A DNA stretch of 64,000 nucleotides from Tetraselmis striata (GCA_006384855.1 VCJN01002511.1:18728-82727); one strand, 5' to 3'. Positions 46,277-58,975 are shown, counted from the stretch's first letter. The notes: generated by a model from the letters alone, not told the origin. Made by a program: numbers and translations.

Positions 46277-49200
46277 ATATATATGTATGTATATGTATAT
46301 GTGTATATACACACATATATATAGGTATGTATGTTTGCTCATATATCATTTTGCTTTATGCAGGTGTTGCGGCCGCTTTGCGAAGCAGGAAACCATAATT
46401 ATCTGAAAGTATAACAGAATCATCCACGAATAAATCAAGGATTATCCGACCCAATGGTGCGAAACGATTTATCATTTTTGTGAACCGCGAACCCAATCAA
46501 ATCCTACGGCGACGTTGCGACCGCCACGGAGACACTGGCTGTCGCACCTGCACAATCTTCTCCGCCACCGCCACATTGGCCAGCAACATCATCTCCTCCA
46601 CCATCTGGTTGGTCTCCCGCACCTACAGCGCCCCGGCAGGCGGTCAGCTGGAGTCGCACGTCAATATAGTAAAGCAATATAGCAAGCGGCTCTGCGCAAT
46701 TCGCAATTCGCAATTCGCAGGAGTCCCGGTGTTGCCATCCATCGCAGCCGGGCGCAGTCACCTGGTACATGCCCACATCCAGTGGGTCCAGCGTCTCCGC
46801 CTCCAGCTGGAACTTGACCTCGGGGGACGCGAGCTGCAGCGCGCCGGCCTGCATTCTGCGCGCGCGCAGCACGCGCGCCACCGCCAGCAGCCGGCGCAGG
46901 CCCAGCGTGATGTCGTCGTGCGCCTGGGGATCGTCGATGCGGGCTTGCGCCTCTTGGTAGGACAGCGCGGCGCGCGAGCGGATGACAGCCTGGTGGGGAA
47001 GGGAAAGGGGGGGTGGGGGGCAGCAAGGTCGAAGAGCGGTCTATCAACTCAGCATGCTCTGCCCTTGAGATGCGAACCCAAACTCGGTCGGCTCGCGGAA
47101 ATAAGTACAGTTGTGCAAACTCTGTGACCCCTCGGGACCACCCAAAATGCATGTAGTAAGTACATACATACAAGTACTAAATGTTCGAAATGATACTATC
47201 TGTATACCCGTAGTCGAGAGAGAGAGAGATAGAGAGATACAGGCGAGACGCTGATTAAAATAAGTTTCGCTCGCAGGGTCGATATCGCGGGTCAATAATC
47301 TTAACGACCTCTCGACGATAGGCTGGACGAAAAGCCAGCAGGATGTGGGAACACGGGACAATATTTGACAAAAGTTATGAGGGAATTGAAGTCATGATCG
47401 AAAACATAGAAGACGACATGATTTCGTCGGGCGCACCTTCGTGAAGTGCGTGTGCACGACCTCGACGCCCGAGGCGCCCGATCCCGGGGGTGTCACCTCC
47501 CAGGTGACAGAGAAGGTTAGCCGCTCCACGTCGGCTCGCAGGGAGCAGATGTCCTCCGTCAGCGCCTTGGGCAGCATGTCGATGCGGCGGTCGACCAGGT
47601 ACACCGAAGTCCCGCGCCGTGCCGCCTCTAGGTCCATGGCGCTATCCGGCTACCGTGGTTTGCGACGACCGCGCCCGGCCGGGGAATTGAACGAGACGCG
47701 GGGGAAAGAGGCGACGGCGGGAGGGGTGTCTCAGTATGCGCCGAAAAAAGCATCATTGGACCTTCCGATTGGTCTCTTATCTCGAAGCGAGGGGCCGAGA
47801 TCCCAGCATTCCATCAAATTATCGCGGAGGAGCGAGCTCGATTATCGGCGACTACAGCAACGAGAGGGGGTATAGTGCGGCCACCTCCATGAAGCGTGTC
47901 ACGTCCGCGATGTGCACGCCGAGCTCCCAGTTGCCGTTGGGCAGCTCGCGGGCGTGCAGCGCGTCGTCGATGTCCTTGCAGCCGGGCGGGTCCACGCTGC
48001 ACACGCAGATATCGCGCATGTCCTCGCGCCCCGCCTCAGCGCGGTCCTCCTGCGGCGGGCAAGGTGGCGCCCGGAGGGTTGGAAGCTGCTCGCGGTGCGG
48101 CGAGGTATACAGCATTCATGAAAGCGGATGAGGGTGCATTGCGTGGAAGTAATATCGATTAGTAGATAGATGTCGTGCTATATGCGCGATATTGCTAACG
48201 TGATGATTAGCACTACCAGGCGACGGAGGGGGGGGGGGGGGGGGGGCGCAGCACCTCGCTGACGGTCCACGGCAGGCGCGGCACGCATTCGTAGACGGCA
48301 GGCGTGAAGGGGCTCGTGTTGATGTCGTTCTCGATCAGCAGCACGTCCGTCTCGGTGGCCTTGTCGCCGATGAGGCCCAGCGTGCGCACGTAGTGGCCCG
48401 CGGGGTACGCGCTGTCCACGTCCCAGCGGTCGACAGCCACAACGAGCCGCTTGTCCATCAGGTTGTCCGCCTGCGCCGCAGCGAGGCGGCGGTCGTGTCA
48501 GCGGCATTTCTAGGCGCTTCGGCTTTGGGCACCGCGAGACCCCGAATCTGACAGCGGCCTCAAGTGGTTCATTTTCGTCCCGCCGACCGAAACTAAGTAT
48601 CGCATCATACGCCTCTGCTAACTACCCGTATACGTATACAGAGGAATTCTCCTATACTGTGATATATCCAACCTACGTGCCGCGTACCCGTACTTATACG
48701 TCAACTGAACCCTCCATCTGCTTACGATACCTCCCCACGCCGAATCCGTGTAGAGCAGAGCCCGGCTGCCGTTCGTCAATTGTCTCGCCGTGTTCATGCG
48801 ATCGGACAACTTGAGCACCATCGAGTGCCAATTACCAAGTGAGAAGATATAACGCGAAAAGACATCGCCCCAGGTTGCTTTCCACCGAGCGGATAAACGG
48901 AATGTTAATAATGAGACGGACAAGGAAGATTCCGAGGCCACTGCTGAAACGCGGGGAGAGGAGAGGGAGAGAAGGGGGCAAAATATCGGAAGGTGAGGGG
49001 GGGGGACATGCCTGGCGGGTTTGAATCCTGATACGCGGCAGCCGCTTGTCCACCGGCACAAACAGCAGGTTGTGGAGCCCGGGGCGGTGGCTTTTGGGGT
49101 CCAGCGCGCCGCAGTAGCCGCGCTGCCGCCACGCGCGGCGGAGGATGCCCACCACGCGCCCCGCCGGCCGCCGCCCTGGCTCGGCCGCCGCCTCCTCTGT

Positions 49201-52200
49201 GCCGGGCGCCGTCTGCCCAGCAAAGCCCAGCCTCAGACAGGAGCTCGGGCTCATGCCCCCCCCCCCCCCCCGCCCAATCCCCTCCCCGCTACTGCGTTTT
49301 TCCGGCGACCACAAAAGTTCTCAGACAAGCAGCAATATCATATAGCAGCTGTATCATAACGCACTAAACTACTTACCATGCATGTCCGCTGTTAGGGTTT
49401 TTAGTTAATGTCAGGGTTTAAAACCCTTAGCCCTAAATAAACCCTGTAACCGACAGGAGTACGAGTGCGCGCATTCCTGAAGTGTCATGCTGTTTCTCAA
49501 TTGCACAGGACCGCATGCATGCTTCTCGCTGAGGCGTATGCTGAGACACGCGGCGGTTCCGCACCTGCGTGACCACCTCCGCGCCGGTGCTGGCCTCCGC
49601 GTCCTCCGCGCTCTCCTCCTCCTCCCCAGCCCCTTGGGAAGGGGGCACCGCGCCACCGTCTGGCTGCCACTCCGCCTCCGGCAGCAGCTCCACCGCCACC
49701 ACGTCGCCTGCGTAGCCACCAAGGCAGCAGATGCAGCGGCACACCAGCTCAACACCCAACACCAGCGACATCGACCGATGCCCGGTGCCGTTGAGCCGCC
49801 TACGAGCACCCAACCTGCCTATGCAGTCAACAGCTGTCAACATACCCTAAAACCCTAAAAACACGAGATGGCTGGAGTTTGGGGTTTATACCCTAACGGA
49901 TTTACGCATCAAATGGCCTCGTAATCCTGGTTTCTGATATCCTAGCCGAAGGAACATGACACACAGGTAGTTGCAACCAGCATGTCTATGTCAAAATACG
50001 GTGGAAATGATGCAGTGCCGCCGCCACTTGTTTTTTGTCCCGTGATGTTTGTGGAATGCTGTACGCGCCGTGCCATACTTTATTATTATTATTATTATTA
50101 TTACTATTTATTTATTATATTATTACTATTAATTATCATTGTCATTCATTGGACGACGATTACTACTACAATGCCTAAATACTAGGAAGGCCCAATCCGC
50201 CGTACGCCCCGCCAGCCCTGGATGCCAAACACACCGTCCACTCCCCTGCACCATACTAATCCAACTCGGCCCTGTGTTCTGACGAATACATCCGGTGCCG
50301 CCATCACACTTCAACAGGTTCTGGCCTCGCCATGCAATTGAATTACATGTTGTTGCCATGCACAGAATAAACTGCCCATTTAGACCCCCCACCACCACAA
50401 ATGCGATGCGCTATGTATAAATGTATATAAATATACATATGTATATTCATATGTATATTTACATGTAAATTTATATGTGTATATATATGTACATGTATAT
50501 ACATATATACACACATATAAACAGATAAATAAGTAAATAAATATAGATATAGATATAGATATAAATATATATGTATACATACAGGTACGAATCTGCATTC
50601 ACATGCATGCCAGTCCGCGTGCTCCGTCACAACGACATCGTGCATGCAGCCCCTGGTAGGACTGGCGGCCTTGCAGCCGGGAGGGCGGGGGTGGGGTGGG
50701 GGGGTCTGCACCGTCCATGGCGCGGTTGAGGTGCGAGCGGCCGCTGATGAGGACATCTTGCCCGCCCGCCTCCCACGAGATGCGCCCCTCCCACGCGCTG
50801 TGCCGGCTCGTCCGCAGCGCGCCCTGCCAGCGGACGGGCGGGGGCGGGGGGGGGGGGGGGGGGGGGGGATGGCGGGGCAGCGTCAGCCTGTTGGACTTCC
50901 TGCCTGCTCCGAGGCGCTCACTAAACACCAACCCCTCGTCGACGCCTTGCGTGCGGCGGGTCAGGAATGCGACACCGAGATCATTCCCCTCACCGACAGT
51001 GAAAGGGGAAGCATGCCCCGCCCCGTCCTGGTTAATCTCCCTACCCCACAGCAGGCGACCGCCCGATAAGCCCTCCACGCCGCCCCTTAAGCCACGGATA
51101 CAAAGGCGCCACGCGCCGCTAACAACGGGCCCGAACAGCAGCCCGGCTTGAGCGGTGCAGAGCGGCAAGTCGGCATGCCGTGAGTATTCAATTCCCAGTT
51201 TCCTGCTCAGAGGCTGCTGCTTAGCGCAGCAGGGCCGGAGGGCGGTGCGCGCCTGTAGCAGCCGGCCCGCCTTGATGCCCGCGGCCACCTCCGCCGCGCT
51301 GCTGTGCTCCTCAAACAGCGCCCGGCGCCGCCCTGCCGCGCCGCCCCCGCCTGCCGCGCGCTCGCTCTCCGCTGCCTCGCCCGCCGCTACGAGGTCCGCC
51401 AGCTCCGGCACGTTGGCGCGCCGCCTGCCGGGCCGGCAGATGGCGGCGCCCACTGAGTTGCACGGCGATGCTGCGGGCATACAAACCTGTCGGTGGAAGT
51501 GTGTGAGGAGAAAAGGCGTGGTTTGGAGGGGCGCACAGGGCAAACTCCGCCACGCTGCAGGCCTGGATACCCCGTTTAGCAGCCTTCCGGCGGCAGTCGG
51601 CATCGTTGCTGAGCAGTAGGACGGCCGGCGCCCCCGGCGGCAAATGCGCCTGGGCAGTGGAAGCCGGCGCGGGGGGGGGGGGGGGGGGGCAGGTGGTCAC
51701 CGGCTGAGGACGGCTGGCGGGGGAAGGAGAGGGAGGGGAGGGAGGGGAGGGGGGGAGGCGGGGGGGGGGGAGGGGGGGGGGGCAACTCCCCTCCCTCCTG
51801 AATCCCAGCAACTCAGTGGCCCGTGGATGTCACAAGCACTGATGCGTGTGATGGCAATGGGGGCATGGGGATGGCCTCGCTCTGGGCGTGGCGGCTAGAG
51901 ACCACGGCGTTGCGCTACATAGAGCGCCAACCAACGAGCCCGGGCGGCATAGAGCGACTGCGATGCCCTCCCGCCCAACATAGTGCCAGCGCCAGCCATC
52001 CAGTTGGTGGGGCCTCCGTAGCTGTGCCAATACAGGTATGCTCTGCACCAAGGTGCAAGCATGCAGAGAAGAGGGCAAGGGGGCGAAGAGGAGGGGGAGG
52101 GGGGGGAGGAGACCTGGTACCATGCCGCTGCGACGCGGATGGCGCGATCGTTGCGGTCGTTGGCGCTCTCCTTCGCTTTCGGCGTCACGTACGTCTCCCT

Positions 52201-52982
52201 GCGGGCAGCAAAGACCCACCAACGTCAGATAGCCTCAGCTCAGCGAGTGAGATGGGGGTAATGTGGTCCGCGGGGGGGGGGGGGAAGTGGGGGTGGGGGG
52301 GGTGGGGGGGGGGGGGGGGGGGGGGCGCAAAGGGAGCTTGCCTGTGGTGTTCATTGCAGAAGACGTGGAAGCGGCGGGTGTTGTCGGCGCAGAGGGCCCG
52401 CAGGCGCTGGTACACTGCCAGCGCGCGGTGCCGCACCTCCTGCAGCACCACCGACGTCACGATGACGTCCTCCACCGCCGGGTGCTCCAGCAGGTCGATC
52501 TGCCGTCCGCCCAGCTCCGCCTCAGCCTCAGCCCCCCCGCCCCCCCCCCCCCCGCCCCCCCCCCACCACCACCTCTGGCACTTCCCCCTCCGCTTTGCCA
52601 CTGCCGCTCAGGGCATCCGCACTCGCACAGCTGCACTGGCGCCCTCACGCCAAGCCCGAGGCTACACCGTACTGCCGCCGCGCCACACCCACCTGATGTA
52701 GCGCCACATTGGTGTCGATGACCAGGTAGAATTGCGTGCCCCCCGCCAGCTTGGCGCTCGCCTGGCCGCAGCGCTGGCAGTCGGCGGCACCGCACCAGAT
52801 GTCGTCACGCAGATAGTGCTCCCGCACCACCTGCAGCCGCAACCCACGCAGCCTCTCATCAGCAAGGGCGCGCGTCCGAGCCGCCCGCCCCTTCCCGAAT
52901 CCGTGCCTATCGGGGACGGGAGGCGCGCCTTGACGACGGCGCCCTTGTGCGTCTTCTTCACGAACGATCGCCGCGTCAGCAT
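42592..52982 (-). CDS. DIS3: exosome complex ribonuclease DIS3/RRP44
   Basis: Catalytic subunit of the RNA exosome: 3'-5' exonuclease (RNB) plus endonuclease (PIN). Exons: 52982-52929, 52830-52693, 52499-52342, 52198-52114, 51649-51537, 51424-51253, 50823-50712, 49707-49565, 49212-49012, 48470-48255, 48049-47885, 47649-47437, 46989-46762, 46622-46548, 46030-45914, 45677-45585, 45483-45432, 44817-44694, 43616-43397, 43189-43064, 42735-42592; all phases agree, 982 residues. Order: [16 protein letters not shown]3 cysteines 31/36/39; PIN domain ([35 protein letters not shown]); cold-shock domains ([30 protein letters not shown]); RNB Asp cluster at 484-493 ([15 protein letters not shown]); [38 protein letters not shown]1 domain ([12 protein letters not shown]). 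Five introns use GC donors. Essentially complete. Confidence 0.96.
46163..46320 (+). repeat. (GTATAT)n hexanucleotide array
   Basis: About 18 near-perfect units in the DIS3 intron between exons 46622-46548 and 46030-45914. Open frames here are repeat artefacts. Confidence 0.95.
49395..49445. repeat. telomere-like repeats, degenerate
   Basis: Contains TTAGGGTTTTTAG, CAGGGTTTAAAACCCTTAG and CCCTAAATAAACCCTG, variants of TTTTAGGG/TTTAGGG in both orientations, in the DIS3 intron 49564-49213. Confidence 0.5.
49843..49895. repeat. telomere-like repeats, second patch
   Basis: ACCCTAAAACCCTAAAAACA followed by GGGGTTTATACCCTAA, in the neighbouring DIS3 intron. CCCTAAAA is the complement of the Chlamydomonas-type telomere unit. 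Confidence 0.5.
50405..50590 (+). repeat. AT-rich TATA/ACATAT low-complexity block
   Basis: Imperfect (ATATGT)n and (GATATA)n sequence inside the DIS3 intron 50711-49708. Confidence 0.85.
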
Positions 52983-54676
52983 CGCGCCCCTCGGACGAGC
53001 ACCAACCTACCGGCGCCGCCCTCACCCCCGACCTTTCCCTCGGCCTCCCACCTCCCCTTCTCGTAGCAACAGGGTGCCGCAGCTTGCGTGCGGTCTGTCT
53101 GCGTAGCAGGCTGACACAAAACACGACGACTCTGTGGGCGTGGTGGGGCGTGGGGGGGGGGGGGGGGGGGGGGGGGATCTCGTCGACCGGCTCATTCGAT
53201 GCGGCAGCGCAGTGCTGGGTGGCTTGCTTCCACGGAGCAGCCGGTGGTTTCGGATCGGCGGTTTCGGAGCACTTCTGGCAATTTGTACGCGGGTAGCAGT
53301 GGGCCCGATATGTCATTGCGAGCGCAGGATCAGCATGAGCATGAGCATGCATTAGTACATCTTGCATGGTTATCTTGCATGGTTATTCATTGGAAGCATT
53401 ATATATCGGAGCATAATATTTAGAATATCTTAAGATGTCTTTTATTTATTACCGTTATGTGATATCATGTTATATAATTCTAGCTATTTATAATTTATTT
53501 GTAGTTGCATAATTATATAGTATGTTTACATGAATATTCGGAGCATTATATCATTTAGTGCATATAATGAACATCCTACACCCCTCCATTCAAGTATGGG
53601 GTTTGTAGACGGTTAAATCGACACGCCCATAAATGGTTATATTTAGACCGTGCGCGTGTAACTATGCATGTTGCATATGCTAGTACGCCTTTAATCAAAT
53701 GTTGTAATAGCGCGTCAAGCCCGATAGTGCCGCGATGTAGGCGTTGCCCTCAACAATTTCATTTATGCCAAAACAACGCGCGTGGTGATAGCGTTGCCAA
53801 ACCATATTGTCCCAATCTTGTACCAATCATGTATTTTGCGCCAGTACACGCGAACCCTAAAAACCTGCACAGGGTTTAAAGCTATGATATTGTCCCAAAA
53901 AAATAGGCTAATAGTGAAGCATAGTGGCATGTACCGTTTACGCTATAATCTTGTCCCAGTCCCAAATTGTACAATCCATGCCCATACGTATCCATGGGCC
54001 ACACTTAACTACGCCATTTTTTCACCACGCCCCCTAGGTATGCGAACTATCGGCAATGCAATGGGGAGGGGAGGGGGGCACGAACCAGGTACGAGTGGTC
54101 GCGTTTGCGTACATCCAAAACTCTGCATCATCACAGAGTATCGGGTACATAATTCATGCACTGTAAAGTTCCCGGCAAGCCCATGTTGTGGTCGATTGTT
54201 GCAATGCGCGTCATGTTTTAAACCGTTTCTGCTTTTGCTTCGACATCCGAACGTTAGCTTTTCGCGTAAATAGTCATCCATTTGTTTTCAGAATTTCCTG
54301 AGCAGTCCATATGCCGCTTTGAATTTCTGGTTGAATTTAACGGTTGCTCAACGATGCAACATCGCAATCGCGACGGTAACAATACATAACGCACTTTGCT
54401 TTGGCCCACGATCACATGTCCCCACCCCACCTAAAACCACCCTAGTCCCTTCGCTAACATGTTTCCTCACTCATCCATGGCCATCATCTAATGGTCTATA
54501 TATGCGCAGCGGCACGTCATTAGCACCAACCTATGTATTAATAAGGGTACTTGAAACGCTCGATATGGCGCCATTGCGGCTTGTTTTGCACAGCTATTAG
54601 GGGAGTAAGGCTTGATCAAACCCAATTAAAATGACGAATTAACATTATAACGTGCAACATTCCAAGTCCCAGGCTC
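52983..54676. other. DIS3 upstream region and repeat-derived spacer
   Basis: Has a G homopolymer at 53150-53176 close to the DIS3 start. 53575-53900 is copy 2 of the dispersed repeat at 26720. The rest is AT-richer DNA with telomere-like gaaccctaaaaacc at about 53850. No gene supported. Confidence 0.45.
53575..53900 (+). repeat. dispersed repeat unit, copy 2
   Basis: Starts ACACCCCTCCATTCAAGTAT and follows the motif order of 26720-27060. Confidence 0.45.
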
Positions 54677-54719
54677 TCATCCCACAACGCCTAGAAGCGC
54701 CGAAGGCCGCGATCGCCGC

Positions 54720-55368
54720 CTAAAGGACGCCAACGTCCGACGCACTAGGGGGCATTTGGCTAGCCGCTCCTTCAATCGCCGCTGCCGCCTCACTGAGGGC
54801 CGCGTGCGCGACTGCATCGTAACAAAACATAGCAATACAAGGAGCGGTATTGGTCCAACGTGGTCCAGTGCCGTTTCTCGGGTAGGATGCGGCTGGTCTC
54901 GTACGCCGCAATGTCGTAGAAATCCGGTGTCGTAGAGAGACCGGGCGCCGTTTGAATTGCAAAGCCAGGCGCGATGAGGAGGGCCCAATCCTTCCACGTG
55001 AGGTAGTCGCCGTCGGAGGGGAAGGGCGCGCGCTGACGGTACCGGCGCGGGTGCCGGGTCACTAGGCGTAGAGCCCTTTGCGGCGGCGCCGGGGCCGGGC
55101 GGGCGTGCCTCAGAAAGTGTGGGGGCGGTAGGCCGGCGGGGATCACGGGCGAGCGAGTCGTGCAGCGAAGCCGCGAGATCCGCCACCGAGGCCTCAAAAT
55201 CGGCGAAACGGGTAGGAGAGACGGTAGACGAGCACGCCGGCGGCTCGCCTCAATCATGCTTCTCGCGCTTTCCGTCGTCGTTGCCGGGCAAACTGAGCCG
55301 AGCGAATGCCGTGCGGGCAGCGTCGTCATGATACGGGCATGATATGAAGTCAATACACGCTCCCTCAC
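54720..55368 (-). pseudogene. Gag-like retroelement remnant
   Basis: Overlapping frames give MADLAASLHDSLARD, then PFPSDGDYLTWKDWALLIAP, PGLSTTPDFYDIAAYE and, after a frameshift, AVAHAALSEAAAAIEGAASQ. The order and spacing resemble the Gag-like ORF at 34167-35054 (VSRVPGLFPLSTDL, MAALFVALDEL). No partner YR or RT lies next to it. Low confidence. Confidence 0.35.
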
Positions 55369-56123
55369 AACGCTATGCGTTGTAGTGCGAGAAGCGCAAT
55401 AACATGGATGAGCGCAGTGTCACCTCCCGCACCACCTATTAAGCAGTGCTAGAAGTTCGGGACTGCGAGGTCGGGAGCTGTCAATGGTCAGCTGGCACAG
55501 CTGCAAGCCGCCGCCACTCTAGAAACTTATTCTAGATTTCCTAAAAGTTCGGCGCGTCGTGCGAAGTAGCAGCTACCGCCGAAAGGAAGTTGTATGAGTA
55601 CGGGTAGCGGCGCGAATTGAAATGCCGCGCCACTCGGTCTATCTAACTAACCTCATCAGCTATGTACTGAAACAATGAATAAAGTCAGAATTGTATTACC
55701 CTTTTTGCAATTTCCGCCCTTCGTTCTCTATATACTATATAGCAATTTACCCGTAACTCCAGCTACTTGTACCACGGCATGGACGGTTGGGCACCTGGCC
55801 GGGGACCATGGGGCGTCCCTACGTTTTGTGTGTTGTTGGGGGGGACCCTTTGCCACTACATGCGTTTTGCAAACCGCATAGATGGGGCGTTTAATGGCCG
55901 GCCCTCGGCCATTCCGAAGACCGACCGTGATTCTGCAGCGGGATGGGCTACTGCGCTTTGATGTATTATATACCCAAGGGCAGGGTGCGCATGTCCGCGA
56001 GGGTTTACAACGTTTAGCATGGCGGTGGGGGGTAGTACATGCGGGAACACCGCTCGTACTGTGATCGCGCCACGCCGCCCGCCCTCCCCCTCCTCTCCAC
56101 CCTCGCCCTTTCCCCTCCCTCCC

Positions 56124-56830
56124 ATGCCCACCCACCTGTGCGTTGCGATGCTTAATGTGAATGGGTTGTCTCCGAAGGTGGATGATGTTGGTGCGCTGTT
56201 GATCGAGCGATTCGTATATATTCTGCTCGTTCAAGAGACCACGGTTAGGCCGAGCGATATGCGAGTACGTTCCAATGGGTACTCTGATTACTATTCGTTC
56301 GGTGACCGCGTTGCATCTATCGGAACGTGGGTGTTGTGTGTTAGTCCGGTCGCCGTATCGGGCGCGGACAGTCGGCGCGCCCCACCCATGTTCGAACTAT
56401 GTCCGGGTGGGGGGAGGTTGCAGTGACTCCGCGGCCACAATATGTATCTCGGCGTAATTGCCCACCGGCTAAGCACAGGGGGAACCGTATCGGGACCGCT
56501 TGCGCGAAGAGTTGGCGCGGCTTCGTACGAGTTATCCGAGAGAAATGATCGTTGTGGTGGTGGTGGGGGGGGGGAGGGGGGATTGGAACATGGATGAAAG
56601 GGAGTTGGCGGCTCTACTCAGGCGTTGGCGGTGCCTTCCCGGCGGTAAACCCATATGGCCGCGGGATGTGTCGGCGCGCGAACGCGGCACTTGCCGGAGG
56701 GGCAGCTGCCGCGTTCTCGACCACTTCATCGCATCGCCCTCCACCATAGTCTCCCCCCCTCTCTCGCCCATGGCATGGATGGACTACTCTTGGGACACAT
56801 CCGATCACTTCCCTGTCATGTCTTCTGTAT
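56124..56830 (+). pseudogene. LINE APE-type endonuclease domain, unit A
   Basis: Nicks target DNA to prime reverse transcription. Begins MPTHLCVAMLNVNGLS with the conserved Asn, then LLVQETTVR with the catalytic Glu, and ends SWDTSDHFPVMSSV with the SDH motif. Frameshifted between about 56430 and 56500 and near the G homopolymer at 56560-56580. Confidence 0.8.
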
Positions 56831-57649
56831 TCCATGGGGGCGCCGCCATCCGTGAGGATACCATACCCGTCCACTTCCCCTGCATGAACGTAGGTGTGCA
56901 AGGTTCATTCCCAAACCGGCCTCTAGAATGGCCAAAGCCGTTCCACGATTTCGTCACAGGTAATCCGTTCGCGGTGCTCGCCCCTTTGAATGACCCATAT
57001 GTAGACGGTTGGACCTCGGGAGGGGGGGATCCTTAGACACCGGCGCCGAACAATCTATTCAGGCAGTAATTATTCGGCGGCGCGCGGGGTAGGGGATGTT
57101 ACCAAGCCTATGTGTCGTGGCCTCGGGCCGCCGCTGCAACGGTCTATCTTAGGTGCGAGTGATCGTCGGCGCATGGCCTTAATGGCGTGCCGGGGGACTA
57201 GGGGCTGCCTCTTTAGCGTCGGGATGCCGCTTTAGCGTCGGCACATTATGCTTCTACATGGCATAGGGTTCGGATACTGTTACGTACCACCCGCCGCCGC
57301 CAAACGGAGTGGGTGCAAAAAACAGCTTAAGGTTGTAAGAAGGGTGGTGGGAGACGGGAGTTCTGGAAGCGGGCGCACTCTCTCCGTATGGGGCAGGGTT
57401 TATTCGAGGGCGCGAACGACTAGCCAGTACGCGATCCGGTATCGGGGGTACTTCATGCCGAACCAGGCGAAATCTATGCGTGCTCGGCGCGGCACTATCG
57501 GGAGTTTGCGGCGTGACCCCCACTACCCCCTATAGCACAAACGGGTTGCGGTATACCGTGCGGCATGGGACCACCGCCACGGTACATCGCTACCCATTGC
57601 CCCCGCACTAACTGGGATTGATGGGTATGTTATATGGGAGGAACATACA

Positions 57650-58975
57650 GTCAAGGTTCTTAGGCGTCTAGAAAATAACAAGGCCCAGGGGCATGATGGG
57701 ATTACTGCGGAGGCTTTAAATATGGCGATATATGCCCCGAATAGCCATTATGGCAAGGCATTGCTGGCCTTAAATTGACGGGTTATGAACTAAGAACTAT
57801 ATTCCCCAGTAAAGGCGTAGCTCGGCCATAGTATCGGTGCCCCCAAAATGCGACCGACCGTAATCGACAAGTATAGGGGTATTTAATTATGGGTGCACCC
57901 GCTATGATGAAACTCCTATGACCGTAATTACCCAACGCTTGTAGGACGTTTGCCAGGCTAAAGGGTAACCCGCCGTTGGCAAGCGGGTTTTATTATGCGG
58001 AATGAGGAGGGCCCCATGCAAGTCGCCAGCTTGTTCGAGATCGCGGCTCGTCGCCAAGCGTTTGGTCTACCCACATAAGTGTGATTTATTGACTTTAGGA
58101 AGGCATATGACACCATACTTCATGAGCTTTTATTCCTAAAACTACCAGTTGTAGGAGTCACGGGTCATATTATAATGCTTACCTTCAGTAAAACCTTATG
58201 TAGAGATACTTTGCATCGTACGTGTTAAGGCAAGGTTGGCCCCGGAAACACTATCATACCCCATACCCATAAAGTGTGGCCTCCGACAGGGGTGCCCCGC
58301 TTCGCCGTTCCCCCATCCTATCTATCATATTTACTAACGATGTATTCGATAGGGTAGAACATCAAGTAAGGGTATTATGTACCAGGGTGCACCGGCACAT
58401 TAGCGGCAAGGCATCCACTACGGGTGCCAGGTCAGTTATACGCGGACGTTATACGCGGACGGGTGCAATGTCACTTTTACGACGCTGTTGGTATCACAGG
58501 CTCGCTCGATAATCTGCATGCCATATTCGCCCAATTTTCGCACTGGGCGGTGGACCATTTTATGGGGTTTGTGGTATTGTGGGGGTGCCGGCATTAGGCC
58601 GATATTCCAACGAGACCGCGTTATGCGAACCAGCTGCCCGATGGCCGCTTGGGGGGGAACGGGTACCGGCTGTAGATGAATATAGGTATTTGGGTTCGGT
58701 CATTAAGTCGGATTTAGATATGCAACACAAATTGGGACGACCGGGTTAAGAAGGGTAAACGCGCCATTGAGGCACTCGATTCGGTATTAGTCGGTGGACG
58801 GGACATGATTCCTATTAATATGCGCGTGTCTGTCTTTAAAACATGTGTACTACCGGTTCTAACTTACGGTTGTGAAGTAGTATGGGGAATGGATAGATCT
58901 CGCGGCGCAAATGAAATACAAATAACCGTACTCAATCAGTGCTTGCGGTGCCTTGTTGGGGTGGGTAAAAACTCC
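57650..58975 (+). pseudogene. LINE reverse transcriptase domain, unit A
   Basis: Motifs in different frames: NNKAQGHDGITAEAL (about 57676), FIDFRKAYDTILHELL (about 58087), GLRQGCPASPF (about 58276), YADG in place of the usual FADD near a 13-bp tandem duplication (about 58437-58463), DEYRYLGSVIKSDL (about 58675) and VFKTCVLPVLTYGCEVVWGM (58832). Multiple stops. Confidence 0.8.

Noticed and set aside
46087..46406. Open frames of alternating Tyr/Ile or Tyr/Met residues on both strands
   Set aside because: Direct translation of the (GTATAT)n array inside a DIS3 intron.
50599..51603. 334-codon minus-strand frame as a single exon
   Set aside because: Only 51424-51253 and 50823-50712 are DIS3 exons, and they join through splice sites; the rest is intron read-through.
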